The notes under the pieces were generated by a model, which was not told where the DNA came from, did not search any database, and worked only from the letters and a program-made list of their open reading frames with translations. Below, piece after piece: positions 1 to 8,645 of a stretch of 64,000 nucleotides of DNA. The number at the start of each line of letters is the position of its first letter. Position 1 is the first letter of the stretch. The translations under genes and the position numbers were made by a program. This stretch comes from a gamma proteobacterium symbiont of Taylorina sp. (GTDB lineage: Bacteria > Pseudomonadota > Gammaproteobacteria > GRL18), in the NCBI GenBank assembly GCA_025655455.1, contig JAHXIV010000037.1, forward strand, positions 1 through 64,000, written 5' to 3'.

Positions 1-68
1 ACTAATTCACGTCTTAAATGATTAGCACACTTTTTTCTGCCACTGCCCATACGTTTTCCACCCTGCAT
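1..68 (-). CDS. Partial unknown ORF running off the left edge
   Basis: An ATG at 68-66 on the minus strand is preceded by a strong ribosome binding site (AGGAGGG, seven bases upstream range). It opens a frame that stays open for 22 codons to the edge of the window. The visible peptide is basic, beginning MQGGKRMGSGRKKC. It lies just beyond the truncated integrase in the same direction, so it probably belongs to the same integrated element or to something inserted into it. I do not recognise the family from so few residues. Confidence 0.4.
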   Translation of the reverse strand, partial: MQGGKRMGSGRKKCANHLRREL

Positions 69-106
69 TTTACCCTCCTAATATCTTGATTTTCGTATAA
101 CACTAA

Positions 107-1105
107 TCAAGTGTCTCTGGTCAACAAACCTAAATGAAGCACTTGATCATAATTACGAAGTTTTACCTTCATTCTATGTCTTGAAATTGTCCAAATACCA
201 GAATCAAAATCAATTTCTGACCATATCGCACCAGCTACCTCTAAACTCCTTTGGCAAGTATAGGCTTGTAACTCAACCGCCTTTTTAACCAAAAAGCTGC
301 CCGGGCTATAATCATTATCATGTAGAATTTTTCCCAGTTGATCGATAAAAAGCTCTGCAGGTAAATGTTCTGCTTTTTTTGGTTTTTCCAGATTTCGATA
401 AAGAGCCGGCAGACTGAGCACGGGATTATCATTGATTAGCCTCATACTGAGCAGGTGTGTAAATACTTTACTCAGTACTCCCCTTATTTTCGACTCAGTA
501 TTATGTTTTTCTTGCCTGACTGACTTCAACACAGCAAACAATTCAGCAACATGAATATGCTGCACTTGCATATCCCATATACCAGTGGGCTTGATATAGG
601 TTTCAATCCTGTTTTTGTTCTGTTTCGCTGTGTAAGGTGACCAAGAGGAATTAGATGAGGATGTCATAATCAAATAAAAATCTTCCCAAGCTTCTGATAA
701 TTTCGATTCAGGGGATAAAAAAACAGTACTATTTTGATTTTGAATAGGTGAAGTTTTTAAGTTAACCCCTATTTGTCGTACTTTATTCAGTGATGCTGGA
801 GTCAATTTACCATTAAATGTGTCAATTTTAATGTCTTTATTTTTTACCCGCTGCTTAGCTGTCAGCGAACCATTAATATTTCTAATCCAAAAAAGACCGG
901 CACCATCTGTTTTTTTACCTGGTGTTGACCACCGATTCAAAGATGCTGCACTCATTCGATACTTTAATACCGTCACGCCCCTTTTTTGGAATCTTATTTG
1001 AGGGTGTATAGAAAAAACCTTTCCAAACCCTCTTTGATACACAGGGCTAGTATAATATAGATTTAGTATTGAAACAGTAAATCTATAGAAAAAACATAGT
1101 AACAC
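107..1105 (-). pseudogene. Truncated tyrosine recombinase (phage/island integrase)
   Basis: The open frame resembles P4/prophage-type integrases. Its order is an N-terminal arm-binding-like part (GLFWIRN, about residues 70-110), a SAM-like core-binding region with the family phrase SKVFTHLLSMRLINDNPV (about 210-230), and the start of the catalytic domain. The first catalytic arginine is present in YTCQRSLEVAGAIWSEIDF. The frame stops about 30 residues later, before the HxxR box and the nucleophilic tyrosine, so the enzyme cannot be active as written. The start is uncertain: the upstream methionine gives 332 residues, and the conserved part begins around residue 45. It reads away from the 3' end of ssrA, a classic integration site for such enzymes. 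I infer a decayed genomic island or prophage end. Confidence 0.82.
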
Positions 1106-1132
1106 ATTGATTGTTATCTTTATTTAGGCAAT

Positions 1133-1160
1133 AAAAAAGGACTCGTAATGAGTCCTTTTA
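1133..1160 (-). terminator. Rho-independent terminator of ssrA
   Basis: GGACTC (1139-1144) and GAGTCC (1150-1155) form a stem that A/T pairs extend on both sides. Read on the minus strand it is followed by a run of T. It lies about 20 bases past the CCA end of the tmRNA and fits as its terminator. Confidence 0.75.
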
Positions 1161-1178
1161 GTACCGACTTAGTATGTT

Positions 1179-1537
1179 TGGTGGAGATGGCGGGAGTCGA
1201 ACCCGCGTCCAAAAACTTTCTGCCATCAGTTTGTCACATGCTTAGTACTACCGGTAGTTTTAATGAGCTGTTGGCGGGTAGCCAGGACAAAAGCTCACGA
1301 GTCCGTTTCGTTTTAACCAGCTAAACTCGGACTGAATGACTGGCGAAAGCTGTGTAAAGTGACTTCTGAGTAACCCCCACAGATAAAGGTAGTCAAAAGC
1401 TAGCCGGGTTTAAGCAGCTAGAGCGTAATTATCATCGTTTGCAATTACTTTAAGTTTCCAGACTTTTTAACGAGAGTACTGAAATTACTCGGCATGAACT
1501 TCAGGGTTCCGATCTCTGTCGAAGCCGTTTCATCCCC
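1179..1537 (-). ncRNA. ssrA: Transfer-messenger RNA (tmRNA)
   Basis: This is the one-piece tmRNA that rescues stalled ribosomes by trans-translation. On the minus strand it begins GGGGATGAAACGGCTTCGAC and ends with the T-arm GGGTTCGACTCCCG and CATCTCCACCA. The 5' GGGGATG pairs with 3' CATCTCC to form the acceptor stem, with one G-U pair, and CCA is encoded. The tag reading frame at 1442-1410 encodes ANDDNYALAA followed by TAA, close to the enterobacterial ANDENYALAA. Length is about 359 nt, normal for the family. An integrase remnant follows the 3' end. Confidence 0.97.
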
Positions 1538-1653
1538 ATATATATAAGTATAGTGTCTTAGGGTCTATTTTTCAATTGTCATAGCTTAATAATTAGCTTT
1601 CAATCATAAAAGAGGTTTATTAAAAAAATAGCAATTATTAGGGGAATCACTAA

Positions 1654-1682
1654 TTGCTTATATTAATAATCACGAATATACT
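1654..1682 (+). promoter_or_regulatory. Sigma-70-like promoter of the sulfur globule gene
   Basis: TTGCTT (1654-1659) and TATACT (1677-1682) are separated by exactly 17 bases, giving near-consensus -35 and -10 elements. Transcription would start about 1689, leaving a leader of roughly 50 bases before the ATG at 1741. The -10 box also lies inside an inverted repeat (see 1677-1738). Confidence 0.6.
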
Positions 1683-1738
1683 CTCCTACATGCATTATCA
1701 AAACAGAGAATAAGTAATAAATGCAAATGGAGAGTATA
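1677..1738 (+). promoter_or_regulatory. Inverted repeat joining the -10 box to the ribosome binding site
   Basis: TATACTCTCC at 1677-1686 is the exact complement of GGAGAGTATA at 1729-1738. Inside it TGCATT (1691-1696) pairs with AATGCA (1720-1725), leaving an apical loop of 23 bases. The left arm overlaps the predicted -10 hexamer and the right arm contains the Shine-Dalgarno GGAG of the gene at 1741. A transcript starting upstream could hide the ribosome binding site. Alternatively the repeat is a DNA operator. Confidence 0.5.
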
Positions 1739-1740
1739 AA

Positions 1741-2184
1741 ATGAAACAATTATTAACTACTGGCATAGCACTGGGAGTTGTTATAGTATCGATGTCCGCC
1801 AATGCATGGTGGGGCGGCTCCTGGGATGATGATAACAATAGTAATAGCAACTGGGATAGTCGCGGCTATAATGATATGAATAATAATGCCAACGCTAATA
1901 CTTATGGCAATGGCTGGGGCGACAGCTCTGCTGATGCTGATATGGATGGAGACGTAGAGTTTACCATAAAAAGCCGTGGCCACGGCCGTGCTAATGGAAA
2001 TACTCGTGCTTCTGCCTACGGCAACGCCAATGCTGATGGTAACAATTATTGGAATAATCAATATCAGACTAACGGCAATAACCAATACAACAATCGCAAT
2101 TCCAGTTCCTACGGCTTTACCCCGTATCCCTATTCTCCTGCTGCTGATCCCGTTACCACTGCTGAAAAGTCAACTGCAAATTGA
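1741..2184 (+). CDS. Sulfur globule family protein (secreted)
   Basis: The 147-residue product has a clear signal peptide (hydrophobic residues 5-18, likely cleavage after SANA near residue 22). The mature chain starts WWGGSWDDD and is very rich in Asn, Gly, Tyr and Asp, with a central RGHGRANGN segment and a Pro/Tyr-rich end (TPYPYSP). This pattern matches the sulfur globule proteins of sulfur-oxidising gammaproteobacteria, which coat periplasmic sulfur inclusions. A strong promoter and GGAG ribosome binding site precede it and it appears monocistronic. The call rests on composition and the signal-WWGG start rather than catalytic motifs; another low-complexity secreted protein is the alternative. 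Confidence 0.75.
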   Translation: MKQLLTTGIALGVVIVSMSANAWWGGSWDDDNNSNSNWDSRGYNDMNNNANANTYGNGWGDSSADADMDGDVEFTIKSRGHGRANGNTRASAYGNANADGNNYWNNQYQTNGNNQYNNRNSSSYGFTPYPYSPAADPVTTAEKSTAN

Positions 2185-2196
2185 CTCGACCGACGA

Positions 2197-2247
2197 CTAT
2201 GGACTAAAAGTCCATAGGTTGCTTGAACTGAAAGTCCGTGATTCAAG
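2197..2247 (+). other. Two tandem stem-loops after the sulfur globule gene
   Basis: CTATGGAC/GTCCATAG (2197-2204 with 2210-2217) forms a perfect 8-bp hairpin with loop TAAAA. CTTGAA/TTCAAG (2222-2227 with 2242-2247) forms a second, weaker one. The two share a related phrase (ACTAAAAGTCC and ACTGAAAGTCC), as if one unit had duplicated. Neither is followed by a T-run, so they are not clear terminators; mRNA 3'-end protection is one possibility. The rest of the 2185-2765 gap holds a further hairpin and the repeat at 2658-2755. Confidence 0.5.
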
Positions 2248-2488
2248 TATCATTTTACCTGCATCAAAACTTGACGGATTACAAAGATGTTTCAAATATT
2301 AAGTCACCATTTCATCAGTGATATTTCCTGTCGACCAAGCCCATATCCTGAAGCCTTTGGAAGCTTTATCCACTTAATCTTTTCACAAAATCATAAACTG
2401 ACATTCAGCTTTCAAAATATGTAGCAGCTAAAGCCTTGCACTAAAGTGTATAGTTTTAACTAACGGGTTGAGACAATAAACAGGTAGA

Positions 2489-2515
2489 GGTATTGCTATG
2501 CTGGACAGCAATACC
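2489..2515. other. Perfect 9-bp stem-loop in intergenic DNA
   Basis: GGTATTGCT (2489-2497) and AGCAATACC (2507-2515) are exact complements around a 9-base loop. It lies between the sulfur globule and thioredoxin genes. On the plus strand TGGTTTATAAA follows, which is not a proper U-tract. It may be a terminator-like or small RNA structure; no coding potential is seen around it. Confidence 0.45.
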
Positions 2516-2657
2516 TGGTTTATAAAGATGTAGATTTCAACTGGAAAATTCAGGATAATAAGTACTTTACTTCATAGCATCTTCAACCGAATGAAATTTT
2601 CTACTGTCATTTTATTAATATATAAAAGCAAATATGACAGTGTTTAATTTCATGCGA

Positions 2658-2755
2658 GATAAGAGCCTTCAGCAAATAAAACTTTGCCGCTGTCGCTTTG
2701 CAAACATAACAACATTGCAAATAAGATAGGGGTAAAGTTTTATGTTTGATAAGAG
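2658..2755 (+). repeat. Dispersed repeat, copy A (98 bp)
   Basis: The segment starts with GATAAGAG and ends with TTTTATGTTTGATAAGAG. It contains CCGCTGTCG followed by TTTGCAAACAT and TGCAAATAAG. The same blocks occur in the same order on the opposite strand at 19196-19290. The element ends 10 bases before the ATG at 2766 and so supplies the region where the thioredoxin ribosome binding site must lie. Confidence 0.7.
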
Positions 2756-2765
2756 AGAATATTAA

Positions 2766-3143
2766 ATGGATCTTCATCTTCATCCACAAGCCCATCCTAA
2801 ATTAACAACAAATAATTTTGTTATAGATGCAACTGAACAAAATTTTGAGCATGTTACCATCAAAGAATCTCACAAACGACTCGTTCTGGTCGACATCAGT
2901 GCTGACTGGTGTGGCCCCTGTAATGTTCTTATGCCTATACTGGACAAACTATCCAGGGAATATGCAGGGAAGTTTTTACTTGCCAAGATTGATGCGGATG
3001 AAAACATGCGCATTGCAGGACGTTATAAGGTGCGTGGATTTCCCACCGTAATTGCTTTTATTGAAGGGGAAGAAGTTGACCGCTTCCATAGTGCACAAAG
3101 AGAGAATTTTATACGAGATTTTATTGAAAAATACCTGTTTTAA
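2766..3143 (+). CDS. Thioredoxin-domain protein
   Basis: The 125-residue cytoplasmic protein carries the active site SADWCGPCNVLMP (about residues 45-57) and the cis-proline loop GFPTV near residue 98, both diagnostic of thioredoxins. It reduces disulfides through the two cysteines of CGPC. It has about 18 extra N-terminal residues rich in His and Pro before the thioredoxin fold, with no signal peptide. Its upstream region is the end of a dispersed repeat, and no partner gene is adjacent on the same strand. It could be general thioredoxin or a specialised one. Confidence 0.88.
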   Translation: MDLHLHPQAHPKLTTNNFVIDATEQNFEHVTIKESHKRLVLVDISADWCGPCNVLMPILDKLSREYAGKFLLAKIDADENMRIAGRYKVRGFPTVIAFIEGEEVDRFHSAQRENFIRDFIEKYLF

Positions 3144-3180
3144 CCTGGAAGTAGATGACTACCGCATTTTCCAGATTTAA

Positions 3181-4776
3181 TTATTGTTGTGCAAAATAGT
3201 TTTTAAGGTATAACTCAAAATCAATCTTATCACCTTTTTCTAACTCCATCTGTTTCTCAATAGATAAGGTAGCCTCATTTTTATAAAACTGCTCCTGCTC
3301 TGCACTCAGGTGTAAATTCTTATAATAATGAAAATGTTTTTTAGACATACGTTCTGCAAAATGGTAGAAGCTTTCATGATCCTGACGCATATCATCCAGC
3401 ATTCTTGCCGAAGGTGTCATATCAGGATTAACAACACACTCAATTTGTTTATCAAGACTATTGATATAGGGTTTTTCAGGTAGATCTGCATCTAATAACT
3501 CACAAACAGCCTGCATTTCCTGCATAATTTCCATAGCCCAATCTTTTAGAAGATAATTTTGACCGTTTCTCAGTAATTTCAATCCAGGCATACGACCACG
3601 ATGTGCTGTAAGCATCTCATTATGATCAATTTCCTTTCTCCCGGATTTTTCTATCAATGGACTTTCCTGCAGTAGGCAAAAAAGTAAAAAGGCTTCAAGA
3701 AAATAAAGCTGGCTCTCATTTACTCCCAGAGGATCATAAGCATTCACATCCAGAGAGCGCAATTCAACATATTTTACTCCCCTCTTTCTTAAAGCAATGG
3801 TCGGTTTTTCATTACCCTGAAGAATTTGCTTAGGCCGAATCGTTGAATAGTATTCATTTTCAATTTGCAGGATATTACTATTTAACTGCTGATATTTACC
3901 GTCTTTTAAAAAACCAAATTTTTCATATCCAGGGTAAGGCGTTGTAATTGCACAAGTTAAACTATCAATATAACTATCAATATTTTTATAACAGGCTTTA
4001 ATGCCGGTTTCATTTTCTTTATTATTTTGATAGCCAATATCGCCCATACGCAATGAAGTGGCATAGGGCTCATAATAAGTACTCTTGTCAAATTCACCCA
4101 AGGTACTTGAGCCACCCTGAACAAAAGATTTACAAACTGCAGGTGATGCTCCAAAAAGATAAGGTACCAGCCAGCCCAGACGTTGGCTATTGCGAATCAG
4201 ATCAAAATAACGCTGATTAATATAATCCTGCAGGCTCGCACTATTCCCTTCTAATTCCTGTAAGACCGGCCAGAAAGGTTCAGCTATGGAAAGGTTATAA
4301 TGTACTCCGGCAATCACCTGCATCACCCGCCCATAGCGATGCCCTAACCCCCTGCGATAAGCCGTTTTCATCGTAGCAGCATTAGAGCTTCCATATTGTG
4401 CCAATGGAATACTGGATTCTCCAGCTACAACACAGGGCATACTGGTTGCCCATAAAATTTCATTTTCCAGATTTTTATAAACAAACTTTTGAGTATTTTG
4501 CAGAAAATCTAAAGCATCACGAATTTTTGCAAAAGGCGGGGTAATAAATTCACTCAGAGCTTCAGAATAATCGGTCGTAATATATGGATGAGTTAAGGCT
4601 GCACCTAAAGCTTCGGGATGAGAGGTCTGAGCAATACCACCAGTGGTATTGACTCTTAGGCTCTCTTTTTCAATACCAATTAAATTGTCCTGTAATAACT
4701 GGACTTCAGCTTGTTTAGACAAAGTCGACAAGCGTGCTCTGAGCAGTTTATAGTTAAGAGTAGAATGTGTTTGCAT
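3181..4776 (-). CDS. gshA: Glutamate-cysteine ligase (class 1)
   Basis: This enzyme makes gamma-glutamylcysteine from glutamate and cysteine with ATP, the first step of glutathione synthesis. The 531 residues are close to the E. coli length. They show the family phrases GIEKESLRVN (about residues 33-42), TDYSEALSEFITPP and YVELRSLDVNAYDPLGV. It is the last gene of a same-strand run with the AI-2E and DUF2066 genes, beginning 20 bases after the AI-2E gene ends. Start ATG at 4776 is the only reasonable one. No gshB is in the window. Confidence 0.95.
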   Translation of the reverse strand: MQTHSTLNYKLLRARLSTLSKQAEVQLLQDNLIGIEKESLRVNTTGGIAQTSHPEALGAALTHPYITTDYSEALSEFITPPFAKIRDALDFLQNTQKFVYKNLENEILWATSMPCVVAGESSIPLAQYGSSNAATMKTAYRRGLGHRYGRVMQVIAGVHYNLSIAEPFWPVLQELEGNSASLQDYINQRYFDLIRNSQRLGWLVPYLFGASPAVCKSFVQGGSSTLGEFDKSTYYEPYATSLRMGDIGYQNNKENETGIKACYKNIDSYIDSLTCAITTPYPGYEKFGFLKDGKYQQLNSNILQIENEYYSTIRPKQILQGNEKPTIALRKRGVKYVELRSLDVNAYDPLGVNESQLYFLEAFLLFCLLQESPLIEKSGRKEIDHNEMLTAHRGRMPGLKLLRNGQNYLLKDWAMEIMQEMQAVCELLDADLPEKPYINSLDKQIECVVNPDMTPSARMLDDMRQDHESFYHFAERMSKKHFHYYKNLHLSAEQEQFYKNEATLSIEKQMELEKGDKIDFELYLKNYFAQQ

Positions 4777-4796
4777 TAACGGCTTTATTCCTGAGC

Positions 4797-5870
4797 TTAT
4801 TTTATTCCATAGAGATGACTGGAAACATAGCTCTGATAGAGGTGGCGTAATAATACCATAATGACAGCAGAAACGGGTAAGGCAATTAAGATTCCAACAA
4901 AGCCGAATAACTGACCACCCGCCATAATAGCAAAAATAACTGCAACCGGATGTAATCCTATTTTATCTCCTACCAGTAACGGAGTTAATAACAAGCTTTC
5001 AAGCAATTGTCCTATCCCAAAAACAATTGCAATGGGTATTAATAAAGTCATATCATGAAACTGAATCAGAGAAGCAATAATAGCAGCCAATATACCAACA
5101 ATAAATCCAAGATAAGGTACAAAACTCACCAAACCGGCTAACAGGCCGACTAATAATGCCAGTTCAAGGCCGGCTACCCATAGTCCGATGGAATAAATCC
5201 CAGCCAGACAGGTCATCACAACTACCTGACCACGTAAAAAAGCACCCAGAACCTCATCCGATTGTATTGCTAATTTCCTAATCAGAGGTTCAATATGACG
5301 GGGAATCAGATGAAAAACTTTTTCCACTAAAATATCCCAGTCACGCATAAAATAAAAAGCTATCACAGGTATAAGTACCAGATTTGAAACCCAGGTGATA
5401 ATCATAAAACCTGATTGAGAAACAGTGTTCACCATGCGCCCGGCAAAACCACTAATACTCCACCAGTTATCCTGTATTGTTTGTTTAACAGCCAAATAGT
5501 CAAAGCCATATTTTGAATTTTGATCCTGCAAACCACTTAGACTTAATATCCTGGGAATAACATCAGTATGCAGAAAATCAATAAATCCCGGCAGCTTATT
5601 GAGCAAGGCAACTAACTGGCTTTCTAATAATGGCACCAACAAAAGAATCATTATCAATAACATGATAGAAAACACAGCAAAAACAATACTAACTGATAAG
5701 GTTCGTGATAGCTTATAGGTTTCTAACTTGTCAACAAGGGGGTCTCCGCAATAACCTAATAAAGCAGCAACAACAAAAGGCATTAAGATAGGCGACAGCA
5801 GATAAATCAAGACACCTGTAATTAAGACAAGCGATAATATCATCCATTTTTGTGATTCATTCATCACCAT
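4797..5870 (-). CDS. AI-2E family transporter (PerM-like)
   Basis: The 357-residue polytopic inner membrane protein has hydrophobic segments near residues 10-45, 60-85, 150-175 and several from 205 to the end. The C-terminal half carries the family's GLVSFVPYLGFIVG and ESLLLTPLLVGDKIGLHP phrases. Members include exporters of the AI-2 signal and poorly defined permeases, so the substrate cannot be read from sequence. It follows the DUF2066 gene by four bases and precedes gshA, an arrangement that implies co-transcription. A second paralogue is at 27284-28378. Confidence 0.9.
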   Translation of the reverse strand: MVMNESQKWMILSLVLITGVLIYLLSPILMPFVVAALLGYCGDPLVDKLETYKLSRTLSVSIVFAVFSIMLLIMILLLVPLLESQLVALLNKLPGFIDFLHTDVIPRILSLSGLQDQNSKYGFDYLAVKQTIQDNWWSISGFAGRMVNTVSQSGFMIITWVSNLVLIPVIAFYFMRDWDILVEKVFHLIPRHIEPLIRKLAIQSDEVLGAFLRGQVVVMTCLAGIYSIGLWVAGLELALLVGLLAGLVSFVPYLGFIVGILAAIIASLIQFHDMTLLIPIAIVFGIGQLLESLLLTPLLVGDKIGLHPVAVIFAIMAGGQLFGFVGILIALPVSAVIMVLLRHLYQSYVSSHLYGIK

Positions 5871-5874
5871 TATC

Positions 5875-7182
5875 TTATCGCACCAGCCAATATTCTAATT
5901 CAGGCACCAGCTTTTCAGGCTTCACGGAAGATAAAGTACTTTCTGTCAGACCTGTTTCCTGTTTTTGTTCTGACTGTTCAAGTGCTTGCCCTTCATGTTC
6001 CTGTGCACTTTTTTTATCCAGATCATCCAGAATAACTGACTGATAATCTTTATCTTCATTAAAACGATTATCAATACTACTGTGATCGATAGAATTGAGC
6101 ATGTCACTCAGTTTGATTTCCTGTACCAGCGTTCTCTTGCTTCCCAGATAGCTGACTTTATAAATTAAACGATCTTGTTGTACTTGCAGCAAAGTCACTG
6201 ATTTAACCGTTGCAAGACTATTGAAATAATTATCCAGCTTCTGAAATTCATTGTAATCACTCACATTATTGACCTGAATAAGAATACCTTCATCCACTGC
6301 AAAAGTCTGATCATCATCACTGTTATAACGCGGAGTAAATTGCTGAGCCAAATTATCAGCCAACTTATCAATACCAGCAGATAGAACATCTGAGCGATTC
6401 TTATTACGTATTGTCCAAACGTGACTTTCCCCTAACAACAAAAGATTCCAGCGACTATGCCACAAACCCGATTTTTCCTGAAACAAACGAATAGTTAAAG
6501 TTGCCTGAGCCTGATAACGTCTTGATGCAATAAGAATGGTATCACTAAAGTCGCCCCAGATATCATTAGCAGATATATTGTTTTGATCCTGTAAATCAAA
6601 AAATGGAAATATAAGGGAAATGCCACGTTGTTCAGATTTTTCTTCCAAAGCGTCATAAGCAGCAATATCATCATGCTGACTTTGTATGATGCGTTTTCCA
6701 TTAATTTCCTGAGAAAGCCAAATCAATGTCACTGGCCTTGTATTGCCCCAAACGGGTAGCTGAGCATCTTTTAACAAGTTTTCAACAGTTTTTGCATCGA
6801 ATTGAATCCAGAACCACTTCTCCTTTTCATCTTCTTTGTCTCCTTCAATATTTTTTTGCTCAGAGTCCGCTGATTCTGTCAGTGTTTTATAATCGTACCT
6901 GAATTGTGAAATAGCATTTTTAGACTGTTTTAATATTGATGAGTAAGCAGCAGACTGAGTCACATCAGAACGACCTGAAACTTTAATCAAAACCTGAGTA
7001 AAAGCCTTATTAATGAGTTCATTTTCTGATTTTCCAGTTTCAACTTTAACACTGGATTCATAAAGCGCAGCTTCATAACGCTTATCCAGACCAACGGCAT
7101 GGCTCAGCTGAACCAGGAATAAACATAATAAAATAATATGAATCAGATAATGATATTTATGTTTCAAATTTTTTGTTCTCAA
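5875..7182 (-). CDS. DUF2066 domain protein, exported
   Basis: The 435-residue product has an N-terminal hydrophobic signal (about residues 10-29, ending LSHAVG). The conserved DUF2066 region follows, including KAFTQVLIKVSGRSDVTQ and FDAKTVENLLKDAQLPVWGNTRPVTL split across it. The C-terminal 80 residues are charged and low in complexity, then end with LEYWLVR. The family has no defined biochemical role. In many gammaproteobacteria it neighbours an AI-2E transporter gene, as here. It is probably periplasmic and the first gene of this operon. Confidence 0.85.
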   Translation of the reverse strand: MRTKNLKHKYHYLIHIILLCLFLVQLSHAVGLDKRYEAALYESSVKVETGKSENELINKAFTQVLIKVSGRSDVTQSAAYSSILKQSKNAISQFRYDYKTLTESADSEQKNIEGDKEDEKEKWFWIQFDAKTVENLLKDAQLPVWGNTRPVTLIWLSQEINGKRIIQSQHDDIAAYDALEEKSEQRGISLIFPFFDLQDQNNISANDIWGDFSDTILIASRRYQAQATLTIRLFQEKSGLWHSRWNLLLLGESHVWTIRNKNRSDVLSAGIDKLADNLAQQFTPRYNSDDDQTFAVDEGILIQVNNVSDYNEFQKLDNYFNSLATVKSVTLLQVQQDRLIYKVSYLGSKRTLVQEIKLSDMLNSIDHSSIDNRFNEDKDYQSVILDDLDKKSAQEHEGQALEQSEQKQETGLTESTLSSVKPEKLVPELEYWLVR

Positions 7183-7302
7183 ATTTAGCTAAAGGCTTAT
7201 TATTGTTATCGATATTTTCCAACAAAACAAGTATACTGACTTTTTTTAATCATTTCGTCTATTTAATACACTGTAACATTAATAGTCAGGGAACACAGCA
7301 GT

Positions 7303-8139
7303 ATGTACCGTACTCATTTTAGCAAAATTCAAGTCATTTTTTTACTGATATTTATTACCCTTTTCAGCAGTGGTTGTTCCATGATAGACTCATGGCTGCC
7401 TGAGAAAGCGGATGAGACAAAGGGCTGGTCAGCAAGTAAATTATATGCTGAAGCTAAAGCTAACCTAATGGAAGGTGAGTATAAATCAGCTATCGAAATG
7501 TATGAAAAATTAGAAGCACGTTATCCACATGGAGCTTATGCCCAGCAAGCTCAGCTTGAAACCGCATATGCTTATTATAAATTTGATGAACCTGAGTCTG
7601 CCATTGCTGCTGCAGAGCGTTTTATCAAGCTGCATCCACGTCATGCTAATGTTGATTATGCATACTACCTGCGCGGATTGGCTACTTTCCCGGCACGAAA
7701 AAGTGTTTTTGAATTTGTCTTTCCGCAAGACGAATCCAAACGCGATCCCAATTCATCGCTTGACTCGTTTAATTATTTCAATGAATTAGTCAAGAAGTTC
7801 CCGAATAGTAAATACAGCAAAGATTCCCGCTCCAGAATGCGTTACTTACGTAATAAAGTAGCCAAACATGAATTACATGTTGCATTATATTATATGGAAA
7901 GAGAAGCTTATATTGCAGCCGTTGATCGTGCGTCCTATATTATTGAACACTATCAGCAGACACCAGCAGTTAGTGCAGCTTTATTACTGATGGTAGAGGC
8001 CTACACCAGGATGGATCAACCCGAACTGGCTAAAGATGCCCAAAGGGTTTATGACAGCAATAAAGACAAGTTTTATCCGGAAGTTTTTTACACAGAAGAA
8101 AGTGTCATACCCGGAATGCCTGACTGGATGAAAATATAA
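7303..8139 (+). CDS. bamD: Outer membrane assembly lipoprotein BamD
   Basis: BamD is the essential lipoprotein of the BAM complex that inserts beta-barrel proteins into the outer membrane. The 278-residue chain has a signal with lipobox FSSGC (Cys25). TPR repeats rich in Tyr and Ala follow (SKLYAEAKANLMEGEYKSA; YARYPHG-like ARYPHGAYAQQAQ; FIKLHPRH), as does the family phrase YYLRGLA. The divergent DUF2066 gene starts 120 bases upstream. Nearby pilS-pilR downstream recalls the comL-pilSR arrangement of Pseudomonas. Confidence 0.95.
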   Translation: MYRTHFSKIQVIFLLIFITLFSSGCSMIDSWLPEKADETKGWSASKLYAEAKANLMEGEYKSAIEMYEKLEARYPHGAYAQQAQLETAYAYYKFDEPESAIAAAERFIKLHPRHANVDYAYYLRGLATFPARKSVFEFVFPQDESKRDPNSSLDSFNYFNELVKKFPNSKYSKDSRSRMRYLRNKVAKHELHVALYYMEREAYIAAVDRASYIIEHYQQTPAVSAALLLMVEAYTRMDQPELAKDAQRVYDSNKDKFYPEVFYTEESVIPGMPDWMKI

Positions 8140-8151
8140 AGCTTAAGCCTG

Positions 8152-8176
8152 TTATACCCAGCTATTTTGGGTATAA
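8152..8176 (+). terminator. Stem-loop after bamD (TATACCC type)
   Basis: TTATACCCA (8152-8160) pairs perfectly with TGGGTATAA (8168-8176) around a 7-base loop, 12 bases after the bamD stop. It lies between convergent bamD and glnB and could end either transcript, although no T-run follows. It resembles the larger TATACCC stem-loop at 45825-45860. Confidence 0.5.
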
Positions 8177-8229
8177 TCAGAAGCCTGAATTCCTTCTATA
8201 ATTAACTGGATTAATCGCCAGGATAAGTA

Positions 8230-8586
<357 letters not shown>

Positions 8587-8645
8587 TTAATTGAGACTGC
8601 TAGATATATTATAATAGATATTAAACCACTATTGGAGATAAATTC

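Noticed and set aside
1753-2085. Long open frame opposite the sulfur globule gene
   Set aside because: The repetitive composition of the globule gene leaves the opposite strand open. The peptide is a low-complexity Ile/Ala string with no ribosome binding site.
1976-2302. Overlapping plus-strand frame extending past the sulfur globule stop
   Set aside because: It is another reading of the same low-complexity DNA and resembles no protein.
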